64,000 bases of DNA from Halomonas sp. (GCF_029263665.1 NZ_JAJUFQ010000003.1:186001-250000); one strand, 5' to 3'; counted from the stretch's first letter, positions 33,151 to 43,194 are shown. A program made the numbers and translations. The notes: generated from the letters alone by a model not told the origin.

Positions 33151-34461
33151 ATGTCACGCATTCCTCTGTCTCTCGTTCATGCTCTCAGCGTCACTGCCCT
33201 GACTCTGGGTAGCGGTGGATTTGCCCTGGCTCAGGATGATGAGCCGATCAAGGTCGGTATCCTGCATTCGCTTTCCGGCACCATGGCGATCAGCGAGTCG
33301 ACGCTGAAAGACACCATGCTGATGCTCATCGAACAGCAGAACGAAGCGGGTGGATTGCTGGGACGAGAGCTTGAACCTGTGGTCGTCGATCCGGCCTCCA
33401 ACTGGCCGCTGTTTGCGGAGAAGGCCAGGGAATTGCTGGCCCAGGAAAAAGTGGACGTCATTTTTGGCAACTGGACGTCAGTGTCACGCAAGTCGGTATT
33501 GCCGGTCGTGGAAGAGCTCAATGGTCTGCTGTTCTATCCCGTTCAGTATGAAGGCGAAGAATCTTCCGAGAATGTCTTCTACACGGGAGCAGCACCGAAC
33601 CAGCAGGCGATTCCTGCCGTCGACTATCTGATGAATGAGCTGGGTGTGGAGCGCTGGGTGCTGGCTGGCACTGACTATGTCTATCCGCGTACTACCAACA
33701 AGATTCTGCAGGCCTATCTCACGTCTCATGGCGTCGCTGAAGACGACATCATGGTCAACTACACGCCCTTTGGTCACTCCGACTGGCAGAACATCGTTGC
33801 CGAGATCAAGCAGTTCGGTAGCGCGGGAAAGAAGACGGCGGTGGTCTCGACCATCAATGGGGATGCCAATGTGCCGTTCTACCGAGAACTGGGTAACCAA
33901 GGCATCGACGCGGCGGATATTCCCGTTGTGGCTTTTTCCGTGGGCGAGCAGGAGCTGTCGGGTATCGACACCACTCCACTGGTCGGGCATCTCGCGGCAT
34001 GGAACTACTTCATGAGCGTGGATGATGATGCCAACTATGACTTCATCGATGCCTGGTATGACTTCACTGGAGACGACAACGCGGTGACCAACGATCCCAT
34101 GGAAGCCCACTACATCGGCTTCAACATGTGGACTGAGGCAGTGCGCAAGGCTGGCACCACGGAGCCGGATGCCATCAAGGAAGCGATTATCGGTGTCAGC
34201 GTGCCCAATCTGAGTGGTGGCTACGCCACCATGATGCCCAATCACCACATCACCAAGCCGGTTTTGATTGGCGAGATTCAGGATGATGGCCAGTTTTCCG
34301 TTGTCTGGCAGACACCATCCTCCGTGGCGGGGGATGCCTGGTCAGATTATCTGGAAGGTTCCAAGGACCTGATCAGTGACTGGAGGAGGCCTCTGGAGTG
34401 CGGTAACTACAACGTGGTCAAGGGCACCTGTGGTGGTGCTGAAGTCGCAACGGCCGAGTGA
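33151..34461 (+). CDS. urtA: Urea ABC transporter substrate-binding protein UrtA
   Basis: Periplasmic urea-binding protein of 436 aa in the branched-chain-amino-acid-binding superfamily. The signal peptide is about 1-27 (cleavage near A-L-A/Q-D-D). The mature start I-K-V-G-I-L-H-S-L-S-G-T-M-A is typical of UrtA. Further signatures are V-I-F-G-N-W-T-S-V-S-R-K-S, Y-P-V-Q-Y-E-G and G-T-D-Y-V-Y-P-R-T-T-N. The ATG at 33151 has CTGGAGA upstream; a TTG at 33136 overlaps that site. It is the first gene of urtABCDE and is preceded by a sigma-54-type promoter. Confidence 0.95.
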   Translation: MSRIPLSLVHALSVTALTLGSGGFALAQDDEPIKVGILHSLSGTMAISESTLKDTMLMLIEQQNEAGGLLGRELEPVVVDPASNWPLFAEKARELLAQEKVDVIFGNWTSVSRKSVLPVVEELNGLLFYPVQYEGEESSENVFYTGAAPNQQAIPAVDYLMNELGVERWVLAGTDYVYPRTTNKILQAYLTSHGVAEDDIMVNYTPFGHSDWQNIVAEIKQFGSAGKKTAVVSTINGDANVPFYRELGNQGIDAADIPVVAFSVGEQELSGIDTTPLVGHLAAWNYFMSVDDDANYDFIDAWYDFTGDDNAVTNDPMEAHYIGFNMWTEAVRKAGTTEPDAIKEAIIGVSVPNLSGGYATMMPNHHITKPVLIGEIQDDGQFSVVWQTPSSVAGDAWSDYLEGSKDLISDWRRPLECGNYNVVKGTCGGAEVATAE

Positions 34462-34538
34462 AGTTCACCTACCACATGCCAAGGGTGTGGGTGTCACTGG
34501 TGTTGAGATACCCCGCCTCACGTTGAAGGAAACTCTCG

Positions 34539-36155
34539 ATGAGACGATTGTCTTGCGGGCGCAGGTTATGCTTTGGGCTGGTCATGATCTGCATGCTGCT
34601 ACTCGGTCAGGGTGTCAGTGCCGCTCCAGCCAGCGAGGATCCTGGTGCGATGCTGCTCGAAAGCCTGGCAGAGGCCAGTTTTCGCGACAAGGAAGCGGTG
34701 ATCGACAGCATTGCGTCCAGTGGCGATGAACGTGCCCAGCAATGGCTTGACGCCTTTGCCGATGGACGGCTGCAACAGGTCAAGGACAGTGGGCAGTTTG
34801 TCATCGTTCTGGAAAGCAGAGGGCGAGAATGGCCAGTTGCCGATGCCTTGACACTGAAACCCATCGGCGAGATGTCGCGCCGTGATCTTTCCCGCATCAG
34901 GATCAACAATGCTCTGCGTAGCCATCTCGATGGCATGCAGACGCTTCTCGACCTGAATGCCGAGGATGTTGAGCTACGCCTGCAGGCAGCCCGTGATCTG
35001 CTCGGTGAGATCAGTCAGGATAGCCGCGAGGACATTGCCCGGCTGGCACAAGAGGAAGAGGATGCAGACGTTGCAGCAACCTTGAATCAGGCCTTGGCTC
35101 TCTATGCCCTGGAGCAAGGGGATGCATCAGCGATCTCGACGCTTTCCGGCAGCTTGAACCCCAAGGTGCGTGCGGCGCTGGTGCAGGCCTCCCGCAGCGA
35201 CGATGGCTATCTTGCTGAGCGGGCTTCTCAGGCCTTGGCGGATATCGAACAGCTGCTGACACTGAATCGTGCTGCTGAAACACTGTATTTTGGCCTGTCT
35301 CTAGGGTCGGTGCTGGTACTGGCCGCCATTGGCCTGGCGATTACCTTTGGTGTCATGGGGGTGATCAACATGGCCCATGGCGAGTTGATCATGCTGGGCG
35401 CCTACACCACCTGGGCCATGCAACAGCTGTTGCCGCATCAGCCTGGGGTTGCCTTGCTGCTGTCGATTCCTGCCGGCTTCCTGGTGGCTGCTCTGGTTGG
35501 TGTCGCTATCGAACGTGGTGTCATTCAGTTCCTCAAGGGACGTCCTCTCGAGACACTACTGGCGACCTTCGGCGTCAGCCTGATCCTCCAGCAACTGGTG
35601 CGTACGTTGATCTCTCCGCTCAATCGTAGCGTGATGACGCCAGAGTGGATGAGTGGTTCCGTGATGATCAACGACGCACTGTCGTTGACGTTGAACCGTC
35701 TCTACGTGCTGGGCTTTGCGCTAGTGGTATTTGCGGCCTTGATGCTGGTGATGCGCCGCACTCGCCTGGGCCTGGAAGTGAGGGCGGTGACACAGAATCG
35801 TGCCATGGCCCGAGCCATGGGAATTCGTGCGACTCGAGTCGATATCCTGACGTTTGCCTTGGGTTCCGGCGTTGCTGGCCTGGCGGGTGTGGCGCTGTCG
35901 CAATTGACCAATGTGGGACCCAACCTTGGCCAGAACTACATCATCGATTCCTTCATGGTGGTGGTGTTCGGAGGCGTGGGCAATCTGTGGGGCACGTTGG
36001 TGGCGGGGCTGTCGCTTGGGGTCATCAATCAGGTGCTGGAGCCCTGGGCAGGCGCTGTGCTGGCCAAGATCCTGGTACTGGTGCTGATCATCCTGTTCAT
36101 TCAGAAACGCCCGCGCGGACTGTTTCCGCAGAAGGGCCGTGCCGCAGAGGGCTGA
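34539..36155 (+). CDS. urtB: Urea ABC transporter permease UrtB
   Basis: Inner-membrane permease of 538 aa in the LivH family. Unlike LivH it has a long N-terminal extension: a signal-like segment (about 8-30) and a helical domain to about 240, a form normal for proteobacterial UrtB. The permease part begins near 250 with G-L-S-L-G-S-V-L-V-L-A-A-I-G-L-A and contains M-A-H-G-E-L-I-M-L-G-A-Y, R-A-M-A-R-A-M-G-I and V-V-V-F-G-G-V-G-N-L-W-G-T. It sits between urtA and urtC, 3 bp from the latter. Confidence 0.93.
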   Translation: MRRLSCGRRLCFGLVMICMLLLGQGVSAAPASEDPGAMLLESLAEASFRDKEAVIDSIASSGDERAQQWLDAFADGRLQQVKDSGQFVIVLESRGREWPVADALTLKPIGEMSRRDLSRIRINNALRSHLDGMQTLLDLNAEDVELRLQAARDLLGEISQDSREDIARLAQEEEDADVAATLNQALALYALEQGDASAISTLSGSLNPKVRAALVQASRSDDGYLAERASQALADIEQLLTLNRAAETLYFGLSLGSVLVLAAIGLAITFGVMGVINMAHGELIMLGAYTTWAMQQLLPHQPGVALLLSIPAGFLVAALVGVAIERGVIQFLKGRPLETLLATFGVSLILQQLVRTLISPLNRSVMTPEWMSGSVMINDALSLTLNRLYVLGFALVVFAALMLVMRRTRLGLEVRAVTQNRAMARAMGIRATRVDILTFALGSGVAGLAGVALSQLTNVGPNLGQNYIIDSFMVVVFGGVGNLWGTLVAGLSLGVINQVLEPWAGAVLAKILVLVLIILFIQKRPRGLFPQKGRAAEG

Positions 36156-36158
36156 TGC

Positions 36159-37289
36159 ATGTGGCTGACAAGACCTTTCAGTGAACGCTCGACGCTTGTC
36201 TTCATGGCAGTGCTGATCGCTGCCATGGTGCTCGTGGTGGCGGCAAATCTGCTGATCCCGGCAGATCACCCACTGCATGTCTCGACTTATACCGTTACCT
36301 TGCTGGGTAAGTATCTCTGCTACGCCTTGCTGGCGGTGGCGGTGGATCTGGTATGGGGGTATCTCGGCATCCTGAGCCTTGGCCATGGCGCTTTCTTTGC
36401 CCTTGGTGGCTATGCCATGGGCATGTATCTGATGCGCCAGATCGGTGATCGAGGCGTCTATGGAGATCCTGTCCTGCCGGACTTCATGGTGTTCCTCGAT
36501 TGGGACGCGCTGCCATGGTACTGGCAGGGTTTCGACATGGCGGGCTTCGCTTTCTTGATGACGATGCTGGTGCCCGGTGTACTGGCCCTTGTATTCGGTT
36601 TTCTGGCCTTCCGCTCACGGGTCACGGGTGTCTATCTATCGATCATCACCCAAGCGTTGACCTTCGCACTGATGCTGGCCTTCTTCCGCAATGAAATGGG
36701 TTTCGGCGGCAATAATGGCCTGACGGACTTCAAGGAGTTGCTGGGCTTCAATATTGCGGCCGACTCCACTCGCATAGGACTGTTCGTCGCTTCTGGCCTT
36801 GCTCTGGGGCTGGGCTATGTCCTGTGCCGGGCAATCGTGGCCAGCAAGTTGGGCCGGGTATGCGTGGCGGTGAGAGACGCTGAAGCCCGTACGCGTTTCC
36901 TTGGCTACCGGGTCGAGCGCTATCAACTGTTTGTGTTCGTGATATCGGCCATGCTGGCAGGGGTGGCGGGGGCGCTGTATGTGCCTCAGGTGGGCATCAT
37001 CAATCCCAGCGAATTCTCCCCGTTGTTCTCTATTGAGATCGTGATCTGGGTAGCCTTGGGAGGTCGCGCCACGCTGTACGGTGCGGTGATCGGAGCCTTG
37101 GTAGTGAACTATGCCAAGAGTGTCTTCACCGGGGTAATGCCGGAAGCCTGGCTGTTTGCCCTGGGAGCGCTCTTCATCCTGGTCACGGTATTGCTGCCCA
37201 GGGGCATTGCGGGGCTGCTCAAGCAACGTCGGCGAGACGATGAAGACATGCGTGACGAGACAGCATTGATAGGGGAGGCCGGCACATGA
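36159..37289 (+). CDS. urtC: Urea ABC transporter permease UrtC
   Basis: Inner-membrane permease of 376 aa in the LivM family with about ten hydrophobic segments. Recognisable motifs are L-S-L-G-H-G-A-F-F-A-L-G-G-Y-A-M-G-M-Y, G-F-G-G-N-N-G-L-T-D-F and V-R-D-A-E-A-R-T-R-F-L-G-Y near the cytoplasmic loop that contacts the ATPases. It pairs with UrtB to form the translocation pore. Its stop overlaps the urtD ATG. Confidence 0.93.
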   Translation: MWLTRPFSERSTLVFMAVLIAAMVLVVAANLLIPADHPLHVSTYTVTLLGKYLCYALLAVAVDLVWGYLGILSLGHGAFFALGGYAMGMYLMRQIGDRGVYGDPVLPDFMVFLDWDALPWYWQGFDMAGFAFLMTMLVPGVLALVFGFLAFRSRVTGVYLSIITQALTFALMLAFFRNEMGFGGNNGLTDFKELLGFNIAADSTRIGLFVASGLALGLGYVLCRAIVASKLGRVCVAVRDAEARTRFLGYRVERYQLFVFVISAMLAGVAGALYVPQVGIINPSEFSPLFSIEIVIWVALGGRATLYGAVIGALVVNYAKSVFTGVMPEAWLFALGALFILVTVLLPRGIAGLLKQRRRDDEDMRDETALIGEAGT

Positions 37290-38119
37290 ATTTTCTATCC
37301 CACTTTGCCGATCGCGAGCATGTCTTTGATTTTCTGATGCCTGACGCGTCGCCTGTCGATGTGCGCCATGGGCCGATCCTGTATCTCGAGGATGTATCAG
37401 TCAGCTTCGATGGTTTCAAGGCCATCAACGCTCTCAACCTGACCATCGATGATGGTGAGCTGCGTTGCATCATCGGGCCCAATGGGGCTGGCAAGACCAC
37501 CATGATGGACATCATTACCGGCAAGACTCGGCCGGACACCGGAAGTGTCTGGTTCGGCAGCCGCCATGACCTGCTCAGGATGGATGAACCGCAGATTGCC
37601 CGTCTGGGTATCGGGCGCAAGTTCCAGAAGCCTACGGTATTCGAAGCCCTCAGCGTATTCGAGAACCTTGAGCTGGCCATGGCCACGGACAAGCGCCTGT
37701 GGCCGACATTGACGGCGAGACTGACGGGGGAAACGCGTGATCGTATCGATGAAGTGCTCGACACCACCGGGCTGACTGCCTTGGCGCGGCGCGAGGCTGC
37801 CATTTTGTCCCATGGTCAGAAGCAGTGGCTGGAGATCGGCATGCTGCTGATGCAGCGGCCGCGCCTGTTGCTGGTTGATGAACCGGTGGCCGGCATGACC
37901 GAGCAGGAAATGGAACGCACGGCTGAGCTGCTGACGGGGCTCGCTGGCCGCCACTCGGTGGTGGTCGTCGAACATGACATGGGGTTCGTACGTTCCATCG
38001 CACGTACGGTGACCGTGCTTCATCAGGGCAGTGTGCTGGCTGAAGGCAGCATGGACAAGGTGGCCAATGATCCCAGAGTCATCGAGGTCTATCTGGGTGG
38101 TGAAGAGGAGGTGACCTGA
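37286..38119 (+). CDS. urtD: Urea ABC transporter ATPase UrtD
   Basis: ABC ATPase of 277 aa in the LivG family. Walker A is G-P-N-G-A-G-K-T-T. The signature is L-S-H-G-Q-K-Q-W-L-E-I, which in UrtD reads SHGQ rather than SGGQ. Walker B is L-L-L-V-D-E-P-V-A-G-M and the switch His is in V-V-V-E-H-D-M. It overlaps urtC (ATGA) and urtE (TGATG), so expression should be coupled. Confidence 0.93.
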   Translation: MNFLSHFADREHVFDFLMPDASPVDVRHGPILYLEDVSVSFDGFKAINALNLTIDDGELRCIIGPNGAGKTTMMDIITGKTRPDTGSVWFGSRHDLLRMDEPQIARLGIGRKFQKPTVFEALSVFENLELAMATDKRLWPTLTARLTGETRDRIDEVLDTTGLTALARREAAILSHGQKQWLEIGMLLMQRPRLLLVDEPVAGMTEQEMERTAELLTGLAGRHSVVVVEHDMGFVRSIARTVTVLHQGSVLAEGSMDKVANDPRVIEVYLGGEEEVT

Positions 38120-38811
38120 TGCTGAGTATTCAGGGGCTGGATCAGTATTACGGTGAGAGTCATACCCTGTGGGACCTTGATCTGGACGTGCCTCGAGGTG
38201 CCTGTACCTGTGTATTGGGACGCAATGGTGTGGGCAAGACCACCCTGATGAAGGCCATCATGGGAGAGGTGCCGGTACGTGGCGGGCAAATGAACTATGC
38301 CGGAGAAGTGGATCTCGGAAGACAACGAATGGAAGCCCGTGCCCGCCTGGGCATCGGCTATGTGCCTCAGGGGCGACAAATCTTTCCCTTGCTCAGCGTG
38401 GAAGAAAACCTGCGAACAGGTCTCGCTGCCAGTGGGCTCAAGACAATTCCTGAACGTATCTATGAGTTGTTTCCCGTGCTCGAGGAAATGCGTCAACGCC
38501 GCGGTGGTGATCTATCGGGTGGGCAGCAACAGCAACTGGCCATTGGGCGGGCGCTGGTGCTTGAGCCACGCCTGTTGATTCTCGATGAACCAGGAGAGGG
38601 CATTCAGCCCAATATCGTCGCCCAGATTGGCGAGGTGATCCGCCAATTGATTGCCGATGATGGCCTGACCGTTCTCCTGGTGGAGCAGAAATTGCCCTTT
38701 GCACGAAAATATGCCGACTATTTCACCATTCTTGATCGTGGGCGTCGTGTGGCCAGCGGTGATATCGATACTCTCGATGACGCCATCATCAAACGTTATC
38801 TGACCGTCTGA
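38119..38811 (+). CDS. urtE: Urea ABC transporter ATPase UrtE
   Basis: ABC ATPase of 230 aa in the LivF family. Walker A is G-R-N-G-V-G-K-T-T, the signature L-S-G-G-Q-Q-Q-Q-L and Walker B L-L-I-L-D-E-P-G-E-G-I. The final gene of the urt operon, followed by a strong terminator and then the urease operon. Confidence 0.93.
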   Translation: MLSIQGLDQYYGESHTLWDLDLDVPRGACTCVLGRNGVGKTTLMKAIMGEVPVRGGQMNYAGEVDLGRQRMEARARLGIGYVPQGRQIFPLLSVEENLRTGLAASGLKTIPERIYELFPVLEEMRQRRGGDLSGGQQQQLAIGRALVLEPRLLILDEPGEGIQPNIVAQIGEVIRQLIADDGLTVLLVEQKLPFARKYADYFTILDRGRRVASGDIDTLDDAIIKRYLTV

Positions 38812-38828
38812 TCCTGGCCTGCCTCAAT

Positions 38829-38861
38829 AAGGTGCATATCGTTTCGATGTGCACCTTTTTT
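38829..38861 (+). terminator. Rho-independent terminator after urtE
   Basis: Stem aaggtgcatatcg/cgatgtgcacctt (13 bp, one G-T pair), loop ttt, then TTTTTT. It separates the urt and ure transcription units. Confidence 0.9.
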
Positions 38862-38953
38862 GTGAGAAAACAGCATGTTGTATACAGGGTTGTATCGATT
38901 TTTGGTTCTTTAAGGTTTTGATAAGAAAAGATTTTATAGCCTGACTATGCAAT

Positions 38954-38970
38954 TTGGTACAGCAGTTGCA
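38954..38970 (+). promoter_or_regulatory. Sigma-54-type promoter of the urease operon
   Basis: tttggtacagcagttgca aligns with the -24/-12 consensus (TGG, then TTGCA), with GG and GC ten bases apart. It is about 50 bp before the ureD ATG. Finding the same promoter type ahead of urt strengthens both calls. Confidence 0.68.
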
Positions 38971-39019
38971 CCGTAATTGAACAAATGAAATATCTTGGGT
39001 CGTGCAGTAAGGGAGTCAT

Positions 39020-39913
39020 ATGACGGTGCAGCAATTGCCTCCGCGTAGTGCCTGGTCATCAGGGCATCGTTTCGATGACCAGCGTTGCTGGGAGGCCCGC
39101 TTGCGCCTTGGCTTCCAGGACGACGGCGGTGTGACTCGCCTGAAGGATGTGGATCATCACGGGCCCCTGCGGGTGCAGCGGCCCTTTTATCCCGAAGGTA
39201 ACCATGGCCCATGTCATGTCTATCTGCTGCATCCACCGGGCGGACTGGTCAGCGGCGACAGACTGCATGTCGACGTCCGTGTGAAGCCAGGTGCCTCTGC
39301 GTTGCTCACCACTCCCGCAGCGAACAAGCTCTACCGCGCTGACAGTCATGGCGTGGCCTGGAAACAGCACACGCGCCTCAGTATCGCCGATGCTGCCTTT
39401 GTTGAGTGGCTACCCCAGGAAACCATTGCCTTTGACGGTTCCCGCGGCATTCAGGAAACGGAAGTGGTGCTGGAGAAGAGTGCCCGCTGCCTGGGCTGGG
39501 AGGTCCTGGCCCTGGGACGCCCTGCCAGCCAGATGCCATTTGCCAGCGGTCATCTGGAGCAACGCTTCCGCCTGACGCTGGATGGACGCCCATTATGGCT
39601 GGAACGTCAGCCTCTGGATCCGTTGCATCGCCGCTTTCATGGTCGTTGGGGGCAGGGCGGGCATCAGGTCCAGGCCACTCTGTGGGCTGCGGGGCTGGCC
39701 GATCCCTTGGCTGCGGTAGAGGAAATACGTCGGCAACTGGACAAGCGGGCCTCTCCCGGCTGGGCCGTGACCCAACGTCATGGCGTGTTGCTATTGCGCT
39801 ATCTGGGAGATTCGCGTGCGCAGGCCTGGGGGCTGTGCGAGGCGGCCTGGGCAGTGCTGCGCCCGCTGTTCAACGGTCGTGGGGTGTGCCCGCCACGTAT
39901 CTGGCGAACCTGA
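39020..39913 (+). CDS. ureD: Urease accessory protein UreD
   Basis: Cytoplasmic chaperone of 297 aa that binds apo-urease and, with UreF and UreG, loads nickel. Family segments visible are [32 protein letters not shown] and [12 protein letters not shown]. It is the first gene of ureDABC, the common order in Gammaproteobacteria. Confidence 0.93.
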   Translation: MTVQQLPPRSAWSSGHRFDDQRCWEARLRLGFQDDGGVTRLKDVDHHGPLRVQRPFYPEGNHGPCHVYLLHPPGGLVSGDRLHVDVRVKPGASALLTTPAANKLYRADSHGVAWKQHTRLSIADAAFVEWLPQETIAFDGSRGIQETEVVLEKSARCLGWEVLALGRPASQMPFASGHLEQRFRLTLDGRPLWLERQPLDPLHRRFHGRWGQGGHQVQATLWAAGLADPLAAVEEIRRQLDKRASPGWAVTQRHGVLLLRYLGDSRAQAWGLCEAAWAVLRPLFNGRGVCPPRIWRT

Positions 39914-39966
39914 AGCCTGCCACGAATGATCGTTCATTTAACTGCATCTTGAAGGAGACGACAGCC

Positions 39967-40269
39967 ATGGAGCTGACGCCAAGGGACAAAGACAAGCTGT
40001 TGCTGTTCACGGCAGGACTGTTGGCAGAACGGCGCCGGGCCAAGGGACTCAAGCTCAACTACCCGGAAGCGATAGCCCTGATCAGCTGCGAGATCATGGA
40101 GGGCGCTCGAGAGGGGCGTTCGGTGGCGGAGATGATGGGTGCTGGTCGGCGCATTCTGAGCAGAGAGGACGTGATGGAGGGTGTGGCGGAAATGGTGGAC
40201 GAAGTGCAGGTCGAAGCCACTTTTCCCGATGGCACCAAGCTTGTCACTGTCCATAACCCGATCACCTGA
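39967..40269 (+). CDS. ureA: Urease gamma subunit UreA
   Basis: Structural subunit of 100 aa, the standard UreA length. It starts [14 protein letters not shown] and ends in [14 protein letters not shown]. The longer open frame upstream is an out-of-frame overlap with ureD; the ATG at 39967 has GAAGGAG upstream and the exact family N-terminus. It assembles with UreB and UreC. Confidence 0.95.
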   Translation: MELTPRDKDKLLLFTAGLLAERRRAKGLKLNYPEAIALISCEIMEGAREGRSVAEMMGAGRRILSREDVMEGVAEMVDEVQVEATFPDGTKLVTVHNPIT

Positions 40270-40350
40270 GCCGTCGGATATTCCAAGCGTTTGTCATTTC
40301 AATCGTCTTCCACGTCAACAACTTGCCGTGCCAACAAGAAGGAAGTCGTG

Positions 40351-40731
40351 ATGATTCCGGGTGAATACCAATTGAAGAGCGACGACATTGAGCTGTGCAA
40401 GGGCCGTCCACGCCGGACCCTTGATGTCGCCAATACCGGCGACCGCCCGATTCAGGTCGGTTCCCACTACCATTTTGCTGAAACCAACCCCGCGCTGAGT
40501 TTCGATCGTACGGCAGCGCTTGGTCACCGTCTGGATGTGCCGGCAGGAAGCGCGGTGCGCTTCGAACCCGGGCAGACTCGCGAAGTGGTGCTGGTGCCTT
40601 TCAGTGGACGTCAGCACATCTATGGTTTTCGGGGAGAGGTCATGGGCAAGGTCACGATCGCCGCAGACAGCACCGGGGATGCTGCACTGGACCCGCTTTC
40701 CCATTCGCCTGGCCAGGGAGCTGGACAATGA
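40351..40731 (+). CDS. ureB: Urease beta subunit UreB
   Basis: Structural subunit of 126 aa, starting M-I-P-G-E-Y and containing [25 protein letters not shown] and [10 protein letters not shown]. It is slightly longer than the usual 101-110 aa because of a polar C-terminal tail. The ATG at 40351 has AAGGAAG upstream. Its stop overlaps the ureC ATG. Confidence 0.95.
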   Translation: MIPGEYQLKSDDIELCKGRPRRTLDVANTGDRPIQVGSHYHFAETNPALSFDRTAALGHRLDVPAGSAVRFEPGQTREVVLVPFSGRQHIYGFRGEVMGKVTIAADSTGDAALDPLSHSPGQGAGQ

Positions 40732-42431
40732 AGATTTCACGTCAGGCCTATGCGGACATGTATGGCCCTACGGTTGGCGATCGGGTACGCCTGGGCGATA
40801 CCGAGTTATGGATCGAAGTGGAGCAGGACGCCACCCATTATGGTGACGAGGTCAAGTTCGGGGGTGGCAAGGTCATCCGCGATGGCATGGGGCAGAGCCA
40901 GCGGGCCGATGATGCGGTCATGGATACTGTCATCACCAATGCCTTGATCCTCGACTGGTGGGGCATCGTCAAGGCGGATGTAGGGCTTCAGGCCGGCCGC
41001 ATTGCCGCTATTGGCAAGGCTGGCAACCCAGACACCCAGAGCGATGTGGACATCGTCATCGGGCCTGGTACGGAAATCATCGCAGGGGAAGGCAAGATCC
41101 TCACTGCGGGTGCCCTGGATGCCCATGTGCACTTTATCTGTCCTCAGCTGATCGATGAAGCCCTGGCCAGTGGCATTACCACCATGCTGGGTGGCGGAAC
41201 GGGACCGGCGACAGGCACCAACGCCACTACCTGTACGCCAGGTGCCTGGCATATTCATCAGATGCTCAAGGCCGTCGATGAGATACCCATGAACATCGGT
41301 TTCCTGGGCAAGGGCAATGCCAGCCAGCCCGAGGGCCTGGAAGTCCAGCTCAAGGCGGGTACCATGGGGATGAAGCTGCATGAGGATTGGGGAACCACCC
41401 CGGCAGCCATCGATAACTGCCTGGCCGTGGCCGAGCGCTACGATGTGCAGGTGGCGATTCATACCGATACGCTCAATGAAGCGGGATTCGTCGAGGATAC
41501 GCTTGCCGCTTTCAAGGAGCGTGCCATCCATACCTACCATACCGAGGGGGCGGGTGGCGGCCATGCGCCGGACATCATTACTGCCTGCTCGAAACCTTAC
41601 GTGCTGCCGTCTTCGACCAATCCGACACGGCCCTACACGGTCAATACCGTGGATGAGCATCTCGACATGCTGATGGTGTGTCATCACCTCGACCCGAATA
41701 TCCCCGAGGACGTGGCGTTCGCTGACTCGCGCATTCGCCGCGAGACCATTGCGGCCGAGGATATTCTCCAGGACCTGGGGGTGATCTCGATGATCTCCTC
41801 GGATTCCCAGGCCATGGGCCGTATCGGTGAAGTGATCTGCCGCACTTGGCAGACCGCGCACAAGATGAAGATCCAGCGTGGCCTGCTTGCAGAAGATGCC
41901 GACCTGGGCGCGGACAATCTGCGTGCCAGGCGCTACGTGGCCAAGTACACGATCAATCCGGCCATCACTCATGGTATTGCCCATGAAGTGGGCTCGGTGG
42001 AGGTCGGGAAGCTGGCGGACCTGGTGTTGTGGGATCCGGCTTTCTTTGGCGTGAAGCCTGCGTTGGTGCTCAAGGGCGGCATGATCGCCATGGCGCCCAT
42101 GGGCGATGCCAATGCCTCGATTCCAACGCCTCAGCCGGTCCATTATCGGCCGATGTTCGGCTCCCTGGGGCGGGCCGCCAGTGCCACCCGGGTGAGCTTC
42201 GTTTCCCAGGCTGCACTGGAGGCGGATATCGGCGGTGAACTAGGGCTGCATAGCCGCCTGGTGGCCTGTCGCAATACACGTTCCGTGCGCAAGAGCGATA
42301 TGAAACTCAACGATGCCTGCCCGCAACTTGAGGTGGATCCCCAGACCTATGAGGTGAGATGTGACGGTGAACTGCTCAGCTGTGAGCCGCTTGCCGAGTT
42401 GCCGTTGGCACAGCGCTACCACCTGTTCTAA
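40728..42431 (+). CDS. ureC: Urease alpha (catalytic) subunit UreC
   Basis: Amidohydrolase-fold nickel enzyme of 567 aa hydrolysing urea to ammonia and carbamate. Nickel ligands are visible in H-V-H-F-I-C-P and in H-T-D-T-L-N and H-T-Y-H-T-E-G. The carbamylated lysine is Lys216 in [10 protein letters not shown]. The flap-histidine motif is M-V-C-H-H-L-D. It overlaps ureB by ATGA. The TAA stop codon forms part of a CTAA flank duplicated on both sides of the MITE that follows directly. Confidence 0.97.
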   Translation: MKISRQAYADMYGPTVGDRVRLGDTELWIEVEQDATHYGDEVKFGGGKVIRDGMGQSQRADDAVMDTVITNALILDWWGIVKADVGLQAGRIAAIGKAGNPDTQSDVDIVIGPGTEIIAGEGKILTAGALDAHVHFICPQLIDEALASGITTMLGGGTGPATGTNATTCTPGAWHIHQMLKAVDEIPMNIGFLGKGNASQPEGLEVQLKAGTMGMKLHEDWGTTPAAIDNCLAVAERYDVQVAIHTDTLNEAGFVEDTLAAFKERAIHTYHTEGAGGGHAPDIITACSKPYVLPSSTNPTRPYTVNTVDEHLDMLMVCHHLDPNIPEDVAFADSRIRRETIAAEDILQDLGVISMISSDSQAMGRIGEVICRTWQTAHKMKIQRGLLAEDADLGADNLRARRYVAKYTINPAITHGIAHEVGSVEVGKLADLVLWDPAFFGVKPALVLKGGMIAMAPMGDANASIPTPQPVHYRPMFGSLGRAASATRVSFVSQAALEADIGGELGLHSRLVACRNTRSVRKSDMKLNDACPQLEVDPQTYEVRCDGELLSCEPLAELPLAQRYHLF

Positions 42432-42573
42432 GGAAACGCTGCATAAATGTCTGTGCTACTCAATCGCTGTGTTGCGCGGTGCGCGGAATCCTCACATATA
42501 CCTCATATGCTCCGGTTCCTGTGCTCCGGGCGCCTTGCGCTTGAGCATGCTCGCCGATTTATTCAGCGCTTCC
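42432..42573. mobile_element. 142-bp MITE with IS5-like ends, inserted at the ureC stop codon
   Basis: The left end GGAAACGCTGCATAAAT (42432-42448) and right end, read as reverse complement, GGAAGCGCTGAATAAAT (42557-42573) form 17-bp terminal inverted repeats with two mismatches. The 4-bp CTAA occurs directly outside each end (42428-42431 and 42574-42577), a target duplication fitting the YTAR preference of IS5-group elements, whose ends also begin GGAAG. There is no coding capacity. It lies between ureC and ureE, so any operon transcript must cross it. Confidence 0.8.
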
Positions 42574-42624
42574 CTAAGACACGTTGCGATCTATTCCTGA
42601 AAGGCCATTCTCAAGGAACCTGAT

Positions 42625-43194
42625 ATGAGCATGCTTCAATTGACCGAAAGACTGGGCCCCATCGCTGCAGCAGAGGCCGACGATAGCTTGACCCTGCGTT
42701 ATGACGATCGCATCAAGGGGCGCCTGCGGGTGACTCTGGACAGTGGGCGTGAGGCCGGTCTGTTTCTCGACCGTGGACCGGTGCTGCGTCACGGAGATGG
42801 ACTGCTGAGTACCGACGGTAGTCGCATTCGAGTACTGGCGGCAGAAGAGCCGGTGGTGACGGCGCGAGTCGAGGCAGGATTGCCCTTGGCGCGCCTGTGT
42901 TATCACCTGGGCAATCGCCATGTGACCCTGGGCATCGGGGAAGATGAGCAGGGCAGCTGGGTGCGTATCGCCCCTGATCATGTGCTGGAAGATCTGGCCG
43001 AGCGCCTTGGCGCCAGGCTGCAGCATCATCAGGCGCCTTTCGATCCTGAACCCGGTGCCTACACCATGGCGGGGCATTCCCACGGACATTCCCACGGACA
43101 TTCCCACGACCACTCACACGACCACGCTAATGGTCATTCGCATGGGCACGCCCATGAACACGATCATCCACATCCCCATGACCATGCTCACTGA
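42625..43194 (+). CDS. ureE: Urease nickel-delivery metallochaperone UreE
   Basis: Cytoplasmic nickel carrier of 189 aa. The peptide-binding N-terminal domain is followed by the metal-binding domain with C-Y-H-L-G-N-R-H near 92-99. The final 40 residues are a His-rich tail dominated by H-S-H-G and H-S-H-D repeats, as in Klebsiella UreE. The DNA of the tail is a 12-bp tandem repeat (cattcccacgga). The ATG has AAGGAACC upstream, outside the MITE, so translation initiation is intact. The 3' end overlaps the start of ureF. Confidence 0.93.
   Translation: MSMLQLTERLGPIAAAEADDSLTLRYDDRIKGRLRVTLDSGREAGLFLDRGPVLRHGDGLLSTDGSRIRVLAAEEPVVTARVEAGLPLARLCYHLGNRHVTLGIGEDEQGSWVRIAPDHVLEDLAERLGARLQHHQAPFDPEPGAYTMAGHSHGHSHGHSHDHSHDHANGHSHGHAHEHDHPHPHDHAH

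Noticed and set aside
40806..42143. 445-codon minus-strand frame opposite ureC
   Set aside because: Antisense shadow of a highly conserved enzyme gene, with no domain and no upstream signals.
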